Below, in pieces: positions 1-8,694 of a stretch of DNA of 64,000 nucleotides. Positions within the stretch are counted from its first letter, which is position 1. Every line of letters starts with the position of its first letter. The position numbers and the translations under genes are program-made. The notes under the pieces were generated by a model that saw only the letters and a program-made list of their open reading frames with translations, did no database searches and was not told the origin of the DNA. The DNA lies in NCBI GenBank assembly GCA_015064955.1, contig SVRD01000002.1, forward strand, positions 86,819 to 150,818, written 5' to 3'. The stretch comes from Oscillospiraceae bacterium (GTDB lineage: Bacteria > Bacillota > Clostridia > Oscillospirales > CAG-382).

Positions 1-69
1 AATGAACGTTTTGAAGAAATAGCCACAAAAACGAAGAAACACCTTTTTGAAAGGAAGCACAATATATGA
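1..69 (+). CDS. 3' end of an unknown gene, cut by the window edge
   Basis: Frame 1 is open from the first base and stops with TGA at 67-69, giving the tail NERFEEIATKTKKHLFERKH plus two residues. The stop overlaps the valS ATG (ATGA at 66-69), the usual arrangement for translationally coupled genes, and the valS ribosome-binding site lies inside this tail. The other two plus frames are closed within the first 22 bases. The tail is charged and lysine-rich, with no recognisable domain. Function unknown. Confidence 0.45.
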   Translation, partial: NERFEEIATKTKKHLFERKHNI

Positions 70-2759
70 AAGAACTCGAAAAGAAGTACAATCCCGCCGA
101 CTTCGAGGAGAGATTGTACAATGAATGGGACAGTAAAGGATATTTCAAGCCCGCCGGAAAAGAGGGAAGCGAGGCATTCTCTATCGTAATGCCGCCCCCT
201 AATATCACCGGTCAGCTTCATATGGGCCACGCGCTCGATAACACGTTGCAGGATATCCTTGTCCGCTATAAGAGAATGTCGGGCTACGATACTCTTTGGC
301 TCCCCGGCACCGACCACGCATCTATCGCCACCGAGGCGAAGATAGTCGAGGCGATGCGCATGGAGGGTATTTCCAAGGAGGATATCGGCAGAGAGGGATT
401 TTTGGAGCGCGCTTGGGATTGGAACAACACCTACGGCGGCCGTATCTGCGAGCAGCTCAAAAAGCTCGGCTCGTCTTGCGATTGGTCGAAAAGACGCTTT
501 ACCCTCGACGACGGCTGCAGCGAAGCTGTAAAGGAGGTCTTTGTTAAGCTTTACAACGAAGGTCTTATCTACCGCGGCAACCGTATGGTCAACTGGTGCA
601 CCACCTGTATGACCTCTATTTCCGACGCCGAGGTCGAATACGACGATCAGAACGGCAATTTCTATCATCTTCTTTATCCCGTAAAGGAAACGGGCGAAAT
701 GCTCGAGCTTGCCACCACCCGTCCCGAAACCATGCTCGGCGATACCGCCGTTGCGATAAATGCCGACGACCCCCGCTACGCACATCTTCACGGTTGCCAC
801 GTACTGTTGCCGCTTATCAACAAGGAAATCCCCATTATCTGCGACGAGCACGCCGATATGACAAAGGGAACCGGTGTTGTTAAGATCACCCCCGCGCACG
901 ATCCCAACGACTATGAGGTCGGTCAGCGCCACGATCTCCCCTTGGTGCGCGTATTCACCTACGACGGCAAGATGACGGGAGCTTCCGACAAGGCGGCATA
1001 CGAGGAAAGCCTGGCACGCGGCACCGCCGCTGTCGGCGAGCCCGAGGTGCTCGATTGCGGTAAATATGCGGGTATGACCACGGCAGAAGCGCGCAAAGCG
1101 ATCCTTGCCGATCTCGAGGAAGCGGGACTTTTGAAGTCTGTCGAGCCTCTCACCCACAACGTCGGCACCTGCTACCGCTGCCACCACGTTATCGAGCCGA
1201 TGATCTCGAAGCAGTGGTTCGTTTCGATGAAGCCGCTCGCAAAACCCGCTATTGATGCAGTTAAGGACGGCGATATCCGCTTTATCCCCGACAGATTCTC
1301 GAAAAACTATCTGCATTGGATGGAAAATATCCGCGATTGGTGCATTTCCCGTCAGCTTTGGTGGGGTCACAGAATCCCCGCATTCTACTGCGACGACTGC
1401 GGCGAGGTAGTTGTTACCAAGGAAGACAGCGCAGTCTGCAAAAAGTGCGGCAAGCCGATGACTCAGGACCCCGACACTCTCGATACCTGGTTCAGCAGTG
1501 CGCTCTGGCCCTTCTCGACAATGGGCTGGCCCGATGAAAACGCCCCCGATCTCAAGCGCTTCTATCCGACAAATACCCTCGTAACCGGCTACGATATTAT
1601 TACCTTCTGGGTTTCGAGAATGATATTCTCGGGCCTTGCACACACCGGCAAAAAGCCCTTTACCGACGTGTTTATTCACGGTCTCGTGCGCGATGCACTC
1701 GGCAGAAAAATGTCGAAATCGCTCGGCAACGGCATCGATCCGCTCGAGGTTATAAAGACCTATGGCGCAGACGCGCTCAGATTTACTCTTGCGACCGGCA
1801 ACAGCCCCGGAAACGATATGAGAATCTCCGACGAAAGATTCGAGGCATCGCGTAATTTCGCCAACAAGATCTGGAACGCCGCAAGATTCGTTATGATGAA
1901 TCTCGACAGAGACTGCGACACCGACAATATCGACGTTTCGACTCTCGCCGAGGAGGATAAATGGGTACTCTCGCTCTATAATCGTTTGGTAAGCGAGGTA
2001 AGAGATAATATCGACAGATACGAGCTCGGTATCGCCGTTTCCAAGCTTTACGACTTTATCTGGGATATCTTCTGCGACTGGTATATCGAGCTTGTAAAGC
2101 CGAGATTGCAGGAAAAGGGAAGTGCAAGCAATATCGCGGCACAAAACACCCTCACCTACGTTCTCTCCAACACATTGAAGCTCCTCCACCCGTTTATGCC
2201 CTTTATCACCGAGGAGATCTGGCTCTCGCTTCCTCACAACGGCGAAAGCATTATGATAAGCGACTATCCCGTTTACAAGGAATCCTTTAATTTCCCCGAA
2301 TCCGAGCGCAATATGGATATTATGCTCACCGCTATCCGCGCGATAAGAAACCGTCGCGCCGAAATGAACGTTCCCCCCAAGAGATTGGCAAACGTCATCA
2401 TCGCAACCGCGGAAAAAGAGCTTTTCGCCGATAAAGAGCCCTTCTTCACCCGTCTTGCATCGGCAAGCGGTATAAAGGTTGTCGATAAATGCGACGACGA
2501 GGGCACGGTAAGAATAGTTACCAACGCCTGCGAGATCTTCCTCCCGCTTGCAGATATCGTCGATACCGATGCAGAGCGTGAGCGTCTTACAAAAGAGCTC
2601 GCAACCGCAGAAAACGAGATCAAGCGCGCTCAGGGCAAGCTCAACAACGCCGAATTCGTTGCAAAAGCACCCGAAAAGGTTGTAAACGCCGAAAAGGAAA
2701 AGCTCCGTAAATTCATCGAGCTCGCAGAAAAGCTCAAAGCAAGCATCGCAAGCCTCTAA
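66..2759 (+). CDS. valS: Valine--tRNA ligase
   Basis: Charges tRNA-Val with valine in the cytoplasm and edits mischarged threonine. The 897-residue length is normal for bacterial ValRS. The class I HIGH signature appears as HMGH near residues 52-55 (PPPNITGQLHMGHAL) and the KMSKS loop as GRKMSKSLGNG near residue 547. Between them lies the CP1 editing domain, including the stretch ATTRPETMLGDTA. A zinc-ribbon-like CDDCGEV...CKKCGKP segment sits before the catalytic half is completed. The C-terminal coiled-coil tRNA-binding arm (about residues 830-897, heptads of E, K and L) is present. The start is fixed by AAAGGAAG about 9 bases upstream and by overlap with the preceding stop codon. A hairpin terminator follows. 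Any T-box leader would lie upstream of the window. Confidence 0.98.
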   Translation: MKELEKKYNPADFEERLYNEWDSKGYFKPAGKEGSEAFSIVMPPPNITGQLHMGHALDNTLQDILVRYKRMSGYDTLWLPGTDHASIATEAKIVEAMRMEGISKEDIGREGFLERAWDWNNTYGGRICEQLKKLGSSCDWSKRRFTLDDGCSEAVKEVFVKLYNEGLIYRGNRMVNWCTTCMTSISDAEVEYDDQNGNFYHLLYPVKETGEMLELATTRPETMLGDTAVAINADDPRYAHLHGCHVLLPLINKEIPIICDEHADMTKGTGVVKITPAHDPNDYEVGQRHDLPLVRVFTYDGKMTGASDKAAYEESLARGTAAVGEPEVLDCGKYAGMTTAEARKAILADLEEAGLLKSVEPLTHNVGTCYRCHHVIEPMISKQWFVSMKPLAKPAIDAVKDGDIRFIPDRFSKNYLHWMENIRDWCISRQLWWGHRIPAFYCDDCGEVVVTKEDSAVCKKCGKPMTQDPDTLDTWFSSALWPFSTMGWPDENAPDLKRFYPTNTLVTGYDIITFWVSRMIFSGLAHTGKKPFTDVFIHGLVRDALGRKMSKSLGNGIDPLEVIKTYGADALRFTLATGNSPGNDMRISDERFEASRNFANKIWNAARFVMMNLDRDCDTDNIDVSTLAEEDKWVLSLYNRLVSEVRDNIDRYELGIAVSKLYDFIWDIFCDWYIELVKPRLQEKGSASNIAAQNTLTYVLSNTLKLLHPFMPFITEEIWLSLPHNGESIMISDYPVYKESFNFPESERNMDIMLTAIRAIRNRRAEMNVPPKRLANVIIATAEKELFADKEPFFTRLASASGIKVVDKCDDEGTVRIVTNACEIFLPLADIVDTDAERERLTKELATAENEIKRAQGKLNNAEFVAKAPEKVVNAEKEKLRKFIELAEKLKASIASL

Positions 2760-2797
2760 GCTTGTTTACAACTCAACATTTTTAAATGCTCAAAGTC

Positions 2798-2838
2798 CCG
2801 CGGAACGTGTTTTTATACGCTCCGCGGTCTTTTTGTTT
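2798..2838 (+). terminator. Rho-independent terminator after valS
   Basis: CCGCGGA at 2798-2804 pairs with TCCGCGG at 2821-2827 around a 16-base loop that can extend the stem (ACG/CGT). A T-rich tract, TCTTTTTGTTT, follows. It lies 39 bases after the valS stop. Confidence 0.8.
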
Positions 2839-2868
2839 AAAAAGTAACAAAGTGTATAATAAATGTCC

Positions 2869-2897
2869 TTGACATAAGGCTTTTGCAAGAGTAAAAT
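2869..2897 (+). promoter_or_regulatory. Sigma-A type promoter for the RNB-fold gene
   Basis: TTGACA at 2869-2874 and TAAAAT at 2892-2897 are separated by exactly 17 bases. Transcription would begin near 2904. That leaves the ATG at 2912 with almost no leader and supports the downstream start at 2945. Confidence 0.75.
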
Positions 2898-2944
2898 TAA
2901 ATTGAAAAAATATGACCGAATTATCTAAACGGAGGGAAGAATAT

Positions 2945-4399
2945 ATGGAAGCAATCAAAAACGCAATAGACAACAGAACTTCGAGAGCTTTCCCGAAAAA
3001 CGTTCTCGATCAGGCTGTCGCCGCGGCAAGAATGAAGCCGTCGGTCTATCAGTCCCACCGCCTCGATCTCCGCGGAAAAACAGTGCTTTCCTTTGGCGAA
3101 ACCGCCGACTCTGTCAGCGAATGTGCCCTTTCGCTCTCGCGTGACGGCAAAAATTGGCGTTTGGGCGTTCATATCGCCGACGTCGCCGAATACGTTTGCG
3201 AAAGCTCGCCGCTCGATAGCGAAGCCAGACTTCGCAGAGCGAGCCTTCACAACGACCTTATTTCTTCGGATATGCTCCCCGACCTTCTCACTCGTGATAT
3301 CTGTAACCTTTCAACCGGCTCGGATAAGTTGGCAGTGTCCGTTTTTATGGACATTGGCTCGGACGGTCGTCTTATAAACGTCGAGTTCGAGGAGAGTATA
3401 ATCCGCGTTGCTGCAAAATGTGTTTATAACGAGCTCGAAAATATCGGAAACGCAAGGGAAGTGTCGTCTATCCATACTCTGCGCGAGAAATATTCCGATA
3501 ATCTCGTCATTCTTCTCGATATGTATGAGCTCGCCGCTGTGCTTTCAAGCCGCCGTATCGAAAGAAACGCACTCGACTGCACCGTATTCCGTATGAATTA
3601 CGAGCGCAACGACGAGGGCAGAATAATCGGATTCTCTTATTCGCCCGAGGCAGACCCGCGCGCTATGGTACGCGAGATCGGATATTTTGCCGCACAGGTT
3701 ATCGGCGAATATATGCACAAAAACAAGCTCCCCTGCATTTACGTAGGTCAGAGCCATATCGACAAAACGTCTATCGACTATCTCTCTCAGCTTGTCGGCG
3801 CAGACTGCAGCGATAAAGACGACGGTGCCTGCACCGCGCATATCGCAGATACCGCAAAAGGCTCGGAATACTACGATTTCGTCTGCTATGCACTCCGCAG
3901 AGCACTGCCCTGTGTAAGCTTTTCCGACGAACCGATACAAAATATCCACTGCGGAAGCGACAAGGTAGTTTCTTTTGTCCGCCCTGCATCGAGATATGCC
4001 GATTTGCTCACGCAGCGTGCTATAAAGCTTTGTATTGCCGCAAAGAGCAACCCCCGCAATCTCAACATCAATAAATACCGTGCGATAATGAAGGCGGCTT
4101 GCGAGGAAGCAAACAACGCCGAACGCTACGTTTACGATGCCGTGAATGATTATTTGAACCGCGCCGCGAACGAATATCTCGAATACAGCAACGAGCGCAT
4201 TTTCCGCGGATTCCCGCTGATAAAGGACGAAAGCGGCGCTTATTCGGTGCTTTTGACCTGCGGTGCTTATGCAACCGTGCCCTCCGAATATGCGTCACCG
4301 GATATAAAGATAGGCACTCCGCAATCCTTTGAGATCATCGCACTCGGTACAGAAGAGCAGCCTGCAATTATAAAACCGTTCGACCCCGAAAACGAATAA
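2945..4399 (+). CDS. RNB-fold (RNase II/R family) protein, catalytic aspartates missing
   Basis: 484 residues from the ATG at 2945, chosen because GGAGGG lies 9 bases upstream; an ATG at 2912 has no ribosome-binding site. The protein aligns with the RNB domain of RNase II/R: the core RLGVHIADVAEYV (about residues 72-84), DICNLSTGSDKLAVSVFMDI and a late RPASRYADLLTQRAIKL segment are clear. The metal-binding loop, normally TIDGEDAKDLDDAIS-like with four aspartates, reads LSFGETADSVSECALSL (residues 48-64), so all four positions are lost. There is no N-terminal cold-shock domain. The last 70 residues may be a degenerate S1-like barrel. By family knowledge such a protein could bind RNA but should not cleave it by the usual two-metal mechanism. 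It has its own promoter and is followed by three parS sites. Family assignment is firm; function is unknown. Confidence 0.85.
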   Translation: MEAIKNAIDNRTSRAFPKNVLDQAVAAARMKPSVYQSHRLDLRGKTVLSFGETADSVSECALSLSRDGKNWRLGVHIADVAEYVCESSPLDSEARLRRASLHNDLISSDMLPDLLTRDICNLSTGSDKLAVSVFMDIGSDGRLINVEFEESIIRVAAKCVYNELENIGNAREVSSIHTLREKYSDNLVILLDMYELAAVLSSRRIERNALDCTVFRMNYERNDEGRIIGFSYSPEADPRAMVREIGYFAAQVIGEYMHKNKLPCIYVGQSHIDKTSIDYLSQLVGADCSDKDDGACTAHIADTAKGSEYYDFVCYALRRALPCVSFSDEPIQNIHCGSDKVVSFVRPASRYADLLTQRAIKLCIAAKSNPRNLNINKYRAIMKAACEEANNAERYVYDAVNDYLNRAANEYLEYSNERIFRGFPLIKDESGAYSVLLTCGAYATVPSEYASPDIKIGTPQSFEIIALGTEEQPAIIKPFDPENE

Positions 4400-4407
4400 A
4401 TGCGAAA

Positions 4408-4423
4408 TGTTCCACGTGAAACA
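4408..4423 (+). promoter_or_regulatory. parS site 1 (ParB/Spo0J binding)
   Basis: TGTTCCACGTGAAACA matches the bacterial parS consensus TGTTNCACGTGAAACA at every specified position. It lies 8 bases after the RNB-fold gene. parS sites load ParB, which spreads and recruits SMC for origin segregation; they normally cluster near oriC, and this one is 11 kb from the dnaA-dnaN origin. Confidence 0.93.
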
Positions 4424-4452
4424 GCGAGAAAGAACGAAAGAAAGAAAAGAAC

Positions 4453-4468
4453 TGTTCCACGTGAAACA
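4453..4468 (+). promoter_or_regulatory. parS site 2
   Basis: A second perfect copy of TGTTCCACGTGAAACA, in the same orientation and 45 bases from the first. The spacer between them is purine-rich (repeated AGAAAGAA and AAAGAAAAGA). Confidence 0.93.
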
Positions 4469-4514
4469 AATCGCTTACACAAACTGTTTGACGCAGAATA
4501 AAAGAAAAGAAGAA

Positions 4515-4530
4515 AGTTCCACGTGAAACA
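4515..4530 (+). promoter_or_regulatory. parS site 3 (one mismatch)
   Basis: AGTTCCACGTGAAACA differs from consensus only in the first base. It lies 62 bases after site 2 and just upstream of the ribosome-binding site (AAAGGAG, 4533-4539) of the next gene, so bound ParB could affect expression of that gene. That effect is inference. Confidence 0.85.
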
Positions 4531-4547
4531 GTAAAGGAGTATTTATA

Positions 4548-6002
4548 TTGAAAAGAAGAATTTTTGCGCTTTTTGCGGCATTTATCCTATTGCTTACTTG
4601 TGTAATAGGCTGTGAAAACGTCGAATATATCGACACAACCTCAGTTGAAGAATCGTCGCAAAACATCTATGAAAAGCTCGAAAGCGAGCTGCCCGATATC
4701 AGCGGCGACGAAAACGGCAACCCAATCGAGCGCACGTTTACAATAGTGACCGATAAGAAATCGGTTTTCTACAACGAAGAATCAACATCGGGCTCGGTCG
4801 AAAAGGCTGTCGAGGCTCGTGCTAACTTTTTACAGGATAAATACGGGGCAACGCTCGACGTAAAGCAAAAAGGCTCGTCGGCGGTTGCTTCCGAGCTGAA
4901 AACAGCTCTCGAATCGGGGCTTGAATATGCCGATATGCTCTGTATCTCGGCAAAGGAGACGGTAAAGCTTCAGATATCGGGGCTTTTGACCGATATGAAC
5001 ACTCTGCCCGATTTCAATATCGAAAGCGCGTATTTCGACCCGAATAACGCCAAAAATCTCGCAACCAACCAAACCTTGTATCTTTTGCCCGATGCGACTG
5101 CACAGGTTTACGAGGATGCGTACGTTATGTTTTTCAACCGCGACCTTGTAAATACAAAGGCGGGAAAAGACCCCGAAACCCTTGTAATGCAAGGAAAATG
5201 GACTTGGGACAGCTTCAACGAGATCGCCCGTGCCTCCGCACCCGACGTCTACAATAAATCTATCGCCGAGCTCGAAACCGATATTTTCGGCTACGCCGCA
5301 TATTTCTCCGAGGGCGTTTTCCCCTATGTTATGTGGGTCGGCACCGGAAGCAAGGTAATCAACAACAACTATAAAAATCCCGTAGCGCTGTCGATGTCGG
5401 TCGAGGAGATCACCGATATCGCAAAGGTTTTGAAGAATATTTATAATACCAAGGGCAGATACCCTCTTGTCAAGAACGAAACCACCTCCGCGTTTGAAAG
5501 CGGAAGAGTTGCTTTCCTCTGCCACAGACTCGATTATTTCTATGCACTTCGCGACGGCACGACAAAGGGCGCAAACTACGGAATTCTGCCGATCCCCAAG
5601 CTGAATGATTCGCAAAAAGGCTATCACACTATGGTGAGTAGCGAAGCGAGAGTATTTTCGGTGCCAAAAACCGTTGCAAATAACTCCGAGGAGGACCGTC
5701 GGTTCGTGTCGGCTGTCATCTCGGCGACCTGCGCTTCGGGCAGAGAAACCGTCAAAAAGGCATTTTTGAACCACCATATCGCGCTTTATCTCAATAACAA
5801 CGCCGAAACGGTTATGTTCACGACAATTTTAGACAGCATCACCTTTGATTTCGCCAATACCTACGGCGATGCGATAAGCTCGATCAGACGCCCCACCACC
5901 ACCGCGATAAACGACTATATCGAATTCGGCTCTGCGCTGAACACCTCGATAAATAACTCGATTTCGGGCTTTAATAAGTACTGCGAGGATAATTTTAATT
6001 AA
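4548..6002 (+). CDS. Extracellular solute-binding lipoprotein (ABC importer type, family 1)
   Basis: 484 residues from a TTG start with AAAGGAG 8 bases upstream. The N-terminus is a lipoprotein signal: basic MKRR, a hydrophobic stretch, then the lipobox VIGC with the modified cysteine at residue 22. The mature protein has the organisation of family 1 (sugar/oligosaccharide type) binding proteins: an early segment like QDKYGATLDVKQ, GKWTWDSFNEIARA near residue 220, and FESGRVAFLCHRLDYFYALRD in the second lobe. It should sit outside the membrane and deliver a substrate to permeases. No permease or ATPase gene is adjacent, so the partner and ligand are unknown. Three parS sites form its upstream region and no separate promoter is obvious. 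Confidence 0.85.
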   Translation: MKRRIFALFAAFILLLTCVIGCENVEYIDTTSVEESSQNIYEKLESELPDISGDENGNPIERTFTIVTDKKSVFYNEESTSGSVEKAVEARANFLQDKYGATLDVKQKGSSAVASELKTALESGLEYADMLCISAKETVKLQISGLLTDMNTLPDFNIESAYFDPNNAKNLATNQTLYLLPDATAQVYEDAYVMFFNRDLVNTKAGKDPETLVMQGKWTWDSFNEIARASAPDVYNKSIAELETDIFGYAAYFSEGVFPYVMWVGTGSKVINNNYKNPVALSMSVEEITDIAKVLKNIYNTKGRYPLVKNETTSAFESGRVAFLCHRLDYFYALRDGTTKGANYGILPIPKLNDSQKGYHTMVSSEARVFSVPKTVANNSEEDRRFVSAVISATCASGRETVKKAFLNHHIALYLNNNAETVMFTTILDSITFDFANTYGDAISSIRRPTTTAINDYIEFGSALNTSINNSISGFNKYCEDNFN

Positions 6003-6026
6003 TATACTAAAAAATCGCATAACCCC

Positions 6027-6055
6027 TTGATTTACAGCAGTTTTTGGTATATAAT
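6027..6055 (+). promoter_or_regulatory. Promoter for pgk
   Basis: TTGATT at 6027-6032 and TATAAT at 6050-6055 are spaced by 17 bases. The leader to the pgk start is about 60 bases. Confidence 0.7.
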
Positions 6056-6123
6056 GATGCTGAACGGTTATGCCCGTATTTATCGAAAATCAAAAAATCT
6101 ATAAAAATGAGGAGACAATCCAA

Positions 6124-7329
6124 ATGAACGCAAAAAAGTCTGTTGAAGACCTCAGAGTTGCCGGCAAGCGCGTGCTTGTTCGTTGCGATTTCAACGTTCC
6201 CCTTAAGAACGGCGTTATCACCGACGAAAACCGTATCGTTGCCGCACTTCCCACCATCGAATACCTTCTCGATCAGGGCGCAAAGGTTATTCTTTGCTCG
6301 CACCTCGGTAAGCCCAAGGGAGAACCCAAGCCCGAATATTCGCTTGCTCCCGTAGCTGTACGTCTTGCTGAAAAGCTTGAAAGAGACGTTGTTTTCGCCG
6401 CTGACGACTGTGTTGTGGGCGAAAACGCTAAAAAGGCTGTTGCCGCTATGGAAGACGGCGACGTTGTACTTCTCCAGAACACCCGTTACCGTGCAGAAGA
6501 AACCAAAAACGGCGAAGCTTTCTCCAAAGAGCTCGCTTCTCTCTGCGATATCTTCGTAAACGATGCTTTCGGTGCTGCACACAGAGCTCACTGCTCCACT
6601 GTCGGCGTTGCATCTTACGTTGAAGAATCGGCAAACGGCTTCCTTATGGCAAAAGAAATCAAATTCCTCGGCGATGCTGTAAACAACCCCGTAAGACCCT
6701 TCGTTACCATTCTCGGCGGCGCAAAGGTTGCAGATAAGCTCGCTGTTATCGAAAATCTCCTCACCAAAGCAGATGCTCTTATCATCGGCGGCGGTATGGC
6801 GTATACCTTCCTCAAGGCACAGGGCAAGGAAGTCGGCACCTCGCTCGTAGACGACGAAAAGCTCGACTACTGCAAGGAAATGCTCGAGCGTGCAAAGGCA
6901 AACGGAGTTGAGATCATTCTCCCCGTTGACTGCATGATCACCAAGGATTTCCCCAACCCCATCGACGCTGTTGTTGAAGCTACCCCCGTTTCCGTAGACG
7001 AAATTCCCGCAGATATGCAGAGCCTTGATATCGGTCCCAAGACCCGCGAGCTCTTCGCAAGCAAGGTCAAGAAGGCAAAGACTGTTGTTTGGAACGGTCC
7101 TATGGGCGTATTTGAAAACCCCATCTTCGCAGAAGGCACTATCGCAGTTGCAAAGGCACTTGCTGAAACCGACGCAACCACCATCATCGGCGGCGGCGAC
7201 TCTGCTGCTGCAGTAAACACTCTCGGCTTCGGCGACAAGATGAGCCACATCTCCACCGGCGGCGGCGCTTCGCTCGAATATCTCGAAGGCAAGGAACTCC
7301 CCGGCATCGCGGCAATGACAGACAAGTAA
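6124..7329 (+). CDS. pgk: Phosphoglycerate kinase
   Basis: Transfers phosphate between 1,3-bisphosphoglycerate and ADP in glycolysis. 401 residues from the ATG at 6124, preceded by GAGGAG 9 bases upstream; an in-frame ATG at 6070 has no such signal. The PGK signature [13 protein letters not shown] is at residues 14-26, the substrate-binding HLGKPKGEP near 60, and the C-terminal nucleotide loop includes [11 protein letters not shown] and [11 protein letters not shown]. The full-length two-lobe kinase is intact. It lies left of oriC and is transcribed towards it, head-on to replication, which is unusual for a highly expressed gene. tpiA follows after a 523-base spacer. Confidence 0.98.
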   Translation: MNAKKSVEDLRVAGKRVLVRCDFNVPLKNGVITDENRIVAALPTIEYLLDQGAKVILCSHLGKPKGEPKPEYSLAPVAVRLAEKLERDVVFAADDCVVGENAKKAVAAMEDGDVVLLQNTRYRAEETKNGEAFSKELASLCDIFVNDAFGAAHRAHCSTVGVASYVEESANGFLMAKEIKFLGDAVNNPVRPFVTILGGAKVADKLAVIENLLTKADALIIGGGMAYTFLKAQGKEVGTSLVDDEKLDYCKEMLERAKANGVEIILPVDCMITKDFPNPIDAVVEATPVSVDEIPADMQSLDIGPKTRELFASKVKKAKTVVWNGPMGVFENPIFAEGTIAVAKALAETDATTIIGGGDSAAAVNTLGFGDKMSHISTGGGASLEYLEGKELPGIAAMTDK

Positions 7330-7852
7330 AATCCCCTTCGGGAATTTTACAGTTATATTTGTGCTTCGCGCAAGTGATATTCCGCTTGCGCGGAGTGATA
7401 TTCGCCTAAAGGCGAGTGATATTTTTCGGCTTACGCCGAAAAGTTGAGGTTGATTTCCGCTTCGCGAAAATCTTCATTTTCATTATAAATCGTTTTGATA
7501 AAACGTAATCGCTGACGCTCTCGTGAAAAATTCTGCGAATTTTCCCCGTTCTTTGTGAGCGTTGTGCGCTCGCGCCTCGCGCCTCGCTTTGCTCGACACT
7601 CGCAACGCCCTAAGGTATAAAAATCGACGCACATGTCGCCGATTTTTATGGAGTTTTTATTGTATTGATTGTATTGATTTGAATTGACATAACACCCACG
7701 CGGTGTGGGCGATGCGGTTAAAGATGAGTTTTACCGCGGGAGGAAAAAGATTTTGTCCGACTAAACGGGGTCCCCGAAAATCGCAAGATTTTTGGGGTAT
7801 ATCAAAAGTCGGGCGGCTATATTAACAATAATTTACAAAGGAATATTTTGAT
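7330..7852. repeat. Repeat- and hairpin-rich spacer between pgk and tpiA
   Basis: No gene is evident in these 523 bases. From 7335 to 7444 short GC hairpins (CCCTTCGGG, GCTTCGCGC, CCGCTTGCGCGG, CGCCTAAAGGCG, CGGCTTACGCCG) alternate with the linker AGTGATATT, seen three times. A second inverted repeat, AAAAATCG...CGATTTTT, lies near 7617-7646. From about 7690 to 7815 there is a block with ACGCGGTGTGGGCG, TTTACCGCGGGA, AAAAGATTTTG and an 11-bp hairpin, CCCCGAAAATC/GATTTTTGGGG (about 7774-7800), followed by AAAAGTCGGGCGG. This last block resembles the gyrB-gyrA spacer. The first hairpins may act as the pgk terminator. Confidence 0.7.
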
Positions 7853-8626
7853 ATGAACAAGGAATTCAGAAAAGCAATCATCGCAGGCAACTGGAAGATG
7901 AACAAGACCCCTGCTGAAGCTGTTGAGCTTATCAACGCTATCAAAGCAGAGCTCGAAGGCAAGGACACCTCGGGTTGCGGCATCATCGCTTGCGTACCTT
8001 ATGTTGACATCGACGCTGCTGTAAAGGCAGCTGCAGGCTCGCCTATCGAAATCGGCGCAGAAAACTGCCACTGGGAAAAGTCCGGCGCATACACCGGCGA
8101 GATCTCGGCTGATATGCTCGTTGCTTGCGGCGTTAACTACGTTATCATCGGCCACAGCGAACGCAGACAGTACTTCGGCGAAACCGACGTTACCGTTAAC
8201 AAGCGCGTTCTCGCTGCTCTCGAAGCAGGTCTCAAGGTTATCCTCTGTGTCGGCGAGCTTTTAGAGGAACGCGAACAGGGCATCACCGCTGAAATCGTTT
8301 CGATGCAGACCAAGATCGCTCTCATGGGCGTTACCGCAGAGCAGATGAAGAACATCATCATCGCTTACGAGCCTGTTTGGGCTATCGGTACCGGCAAAAC
8401 CGCTACTGCTGACCAGGCAGACGAGGTTTGCGGCATCATTCGTAACGTTGTTGCTTCTCTCTACTGCGATTGCGTTGCAAAAGCAACCACAATTCAGTAT
8501 GGCGGCAGCATGAACGCAAAGAACTGCGAAGAGCTCCTCGGCAAAGAAAACGTTGACGGCGGCCTCATCGGCGGCGCTTCTCTCAAAGCTCCCGATTTCG
8601 CTACCATCATCTCCGCGGCTCTCTAA
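7853..8626 (+). CDS. tpiA: Triosephosphate isomerase
   Basis: Interconverts dihydroxyacetone phosphate and glyceraldehyde 3-phosphate in glycolysis. 257 residues, a complete TIM barrel. The catalytic lysine is in AGNWKMNKT (residues 11-19), the catalytic histidine in IGHSERRQYFGE, the catalytic glutamate and flexible loop in AYEPVWAIGTGKTA, and the phosphate-binding loops in IQYGGSM and DGGLIGGASL near the end. The start follows AAAGGAAT about 8 bases upstream. It is plus strand like pgk, but the 523-base spacer suggests separate transcription. A strong terminator follows. Confidence 0.98.
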   Translation: MNKEFRKAIIAGNWKMNKTPAEAVELINAIKAELEGKDTSGCGIIACVPYVDIDAAVKAAAGSPIEIGAENCHWEKSGAYTGEISADMLVACGVNYVIIGHSERRQYFGETDVTVNKRVLAALEAGLKVILCVGELLEEREQGITAEIVSMQTKIALMGVTAEQMKNIIIAYEPVWAIGTGKTATADQADEVCGIIRNVVASLYCDCVAKATTIQYGGSMNAKNCEELLGKENVDGGLIGGASLKAPDFATIISAAL

Positions 8627-8644
8627 ACCGAAAATTCAATCAAA

Positions 8645-8678
8645 AACCGCTCGGGCTTGGCTCGGGCGGTTCTTTTTT
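8645..8678 (+). terminator. Rho-independent terminator after tpiA
   Basis: A 12-bp stem (AACCGCTCGGGC with GCTCGGGCGGTT, two G-T pairs, TTG loop) spans 8645-8671 and is followed by CTTTTTT. Confidence 0.9.
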
Positions 8679-8694
8679 GCCCCAAAACCGAGAA

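Noticed and set aside
1..65. A T-box leader for valS
   Set aside because: Only 65 bases are visible and these encode the end of an upstream frame, so no T-box can be assessed.
7330..7852. A small RNA gene or riboswitch before tpiA
   Set aside because: Hairpins are present but no known riboswitch core motif or clear promoter-terminator pair could be defined.
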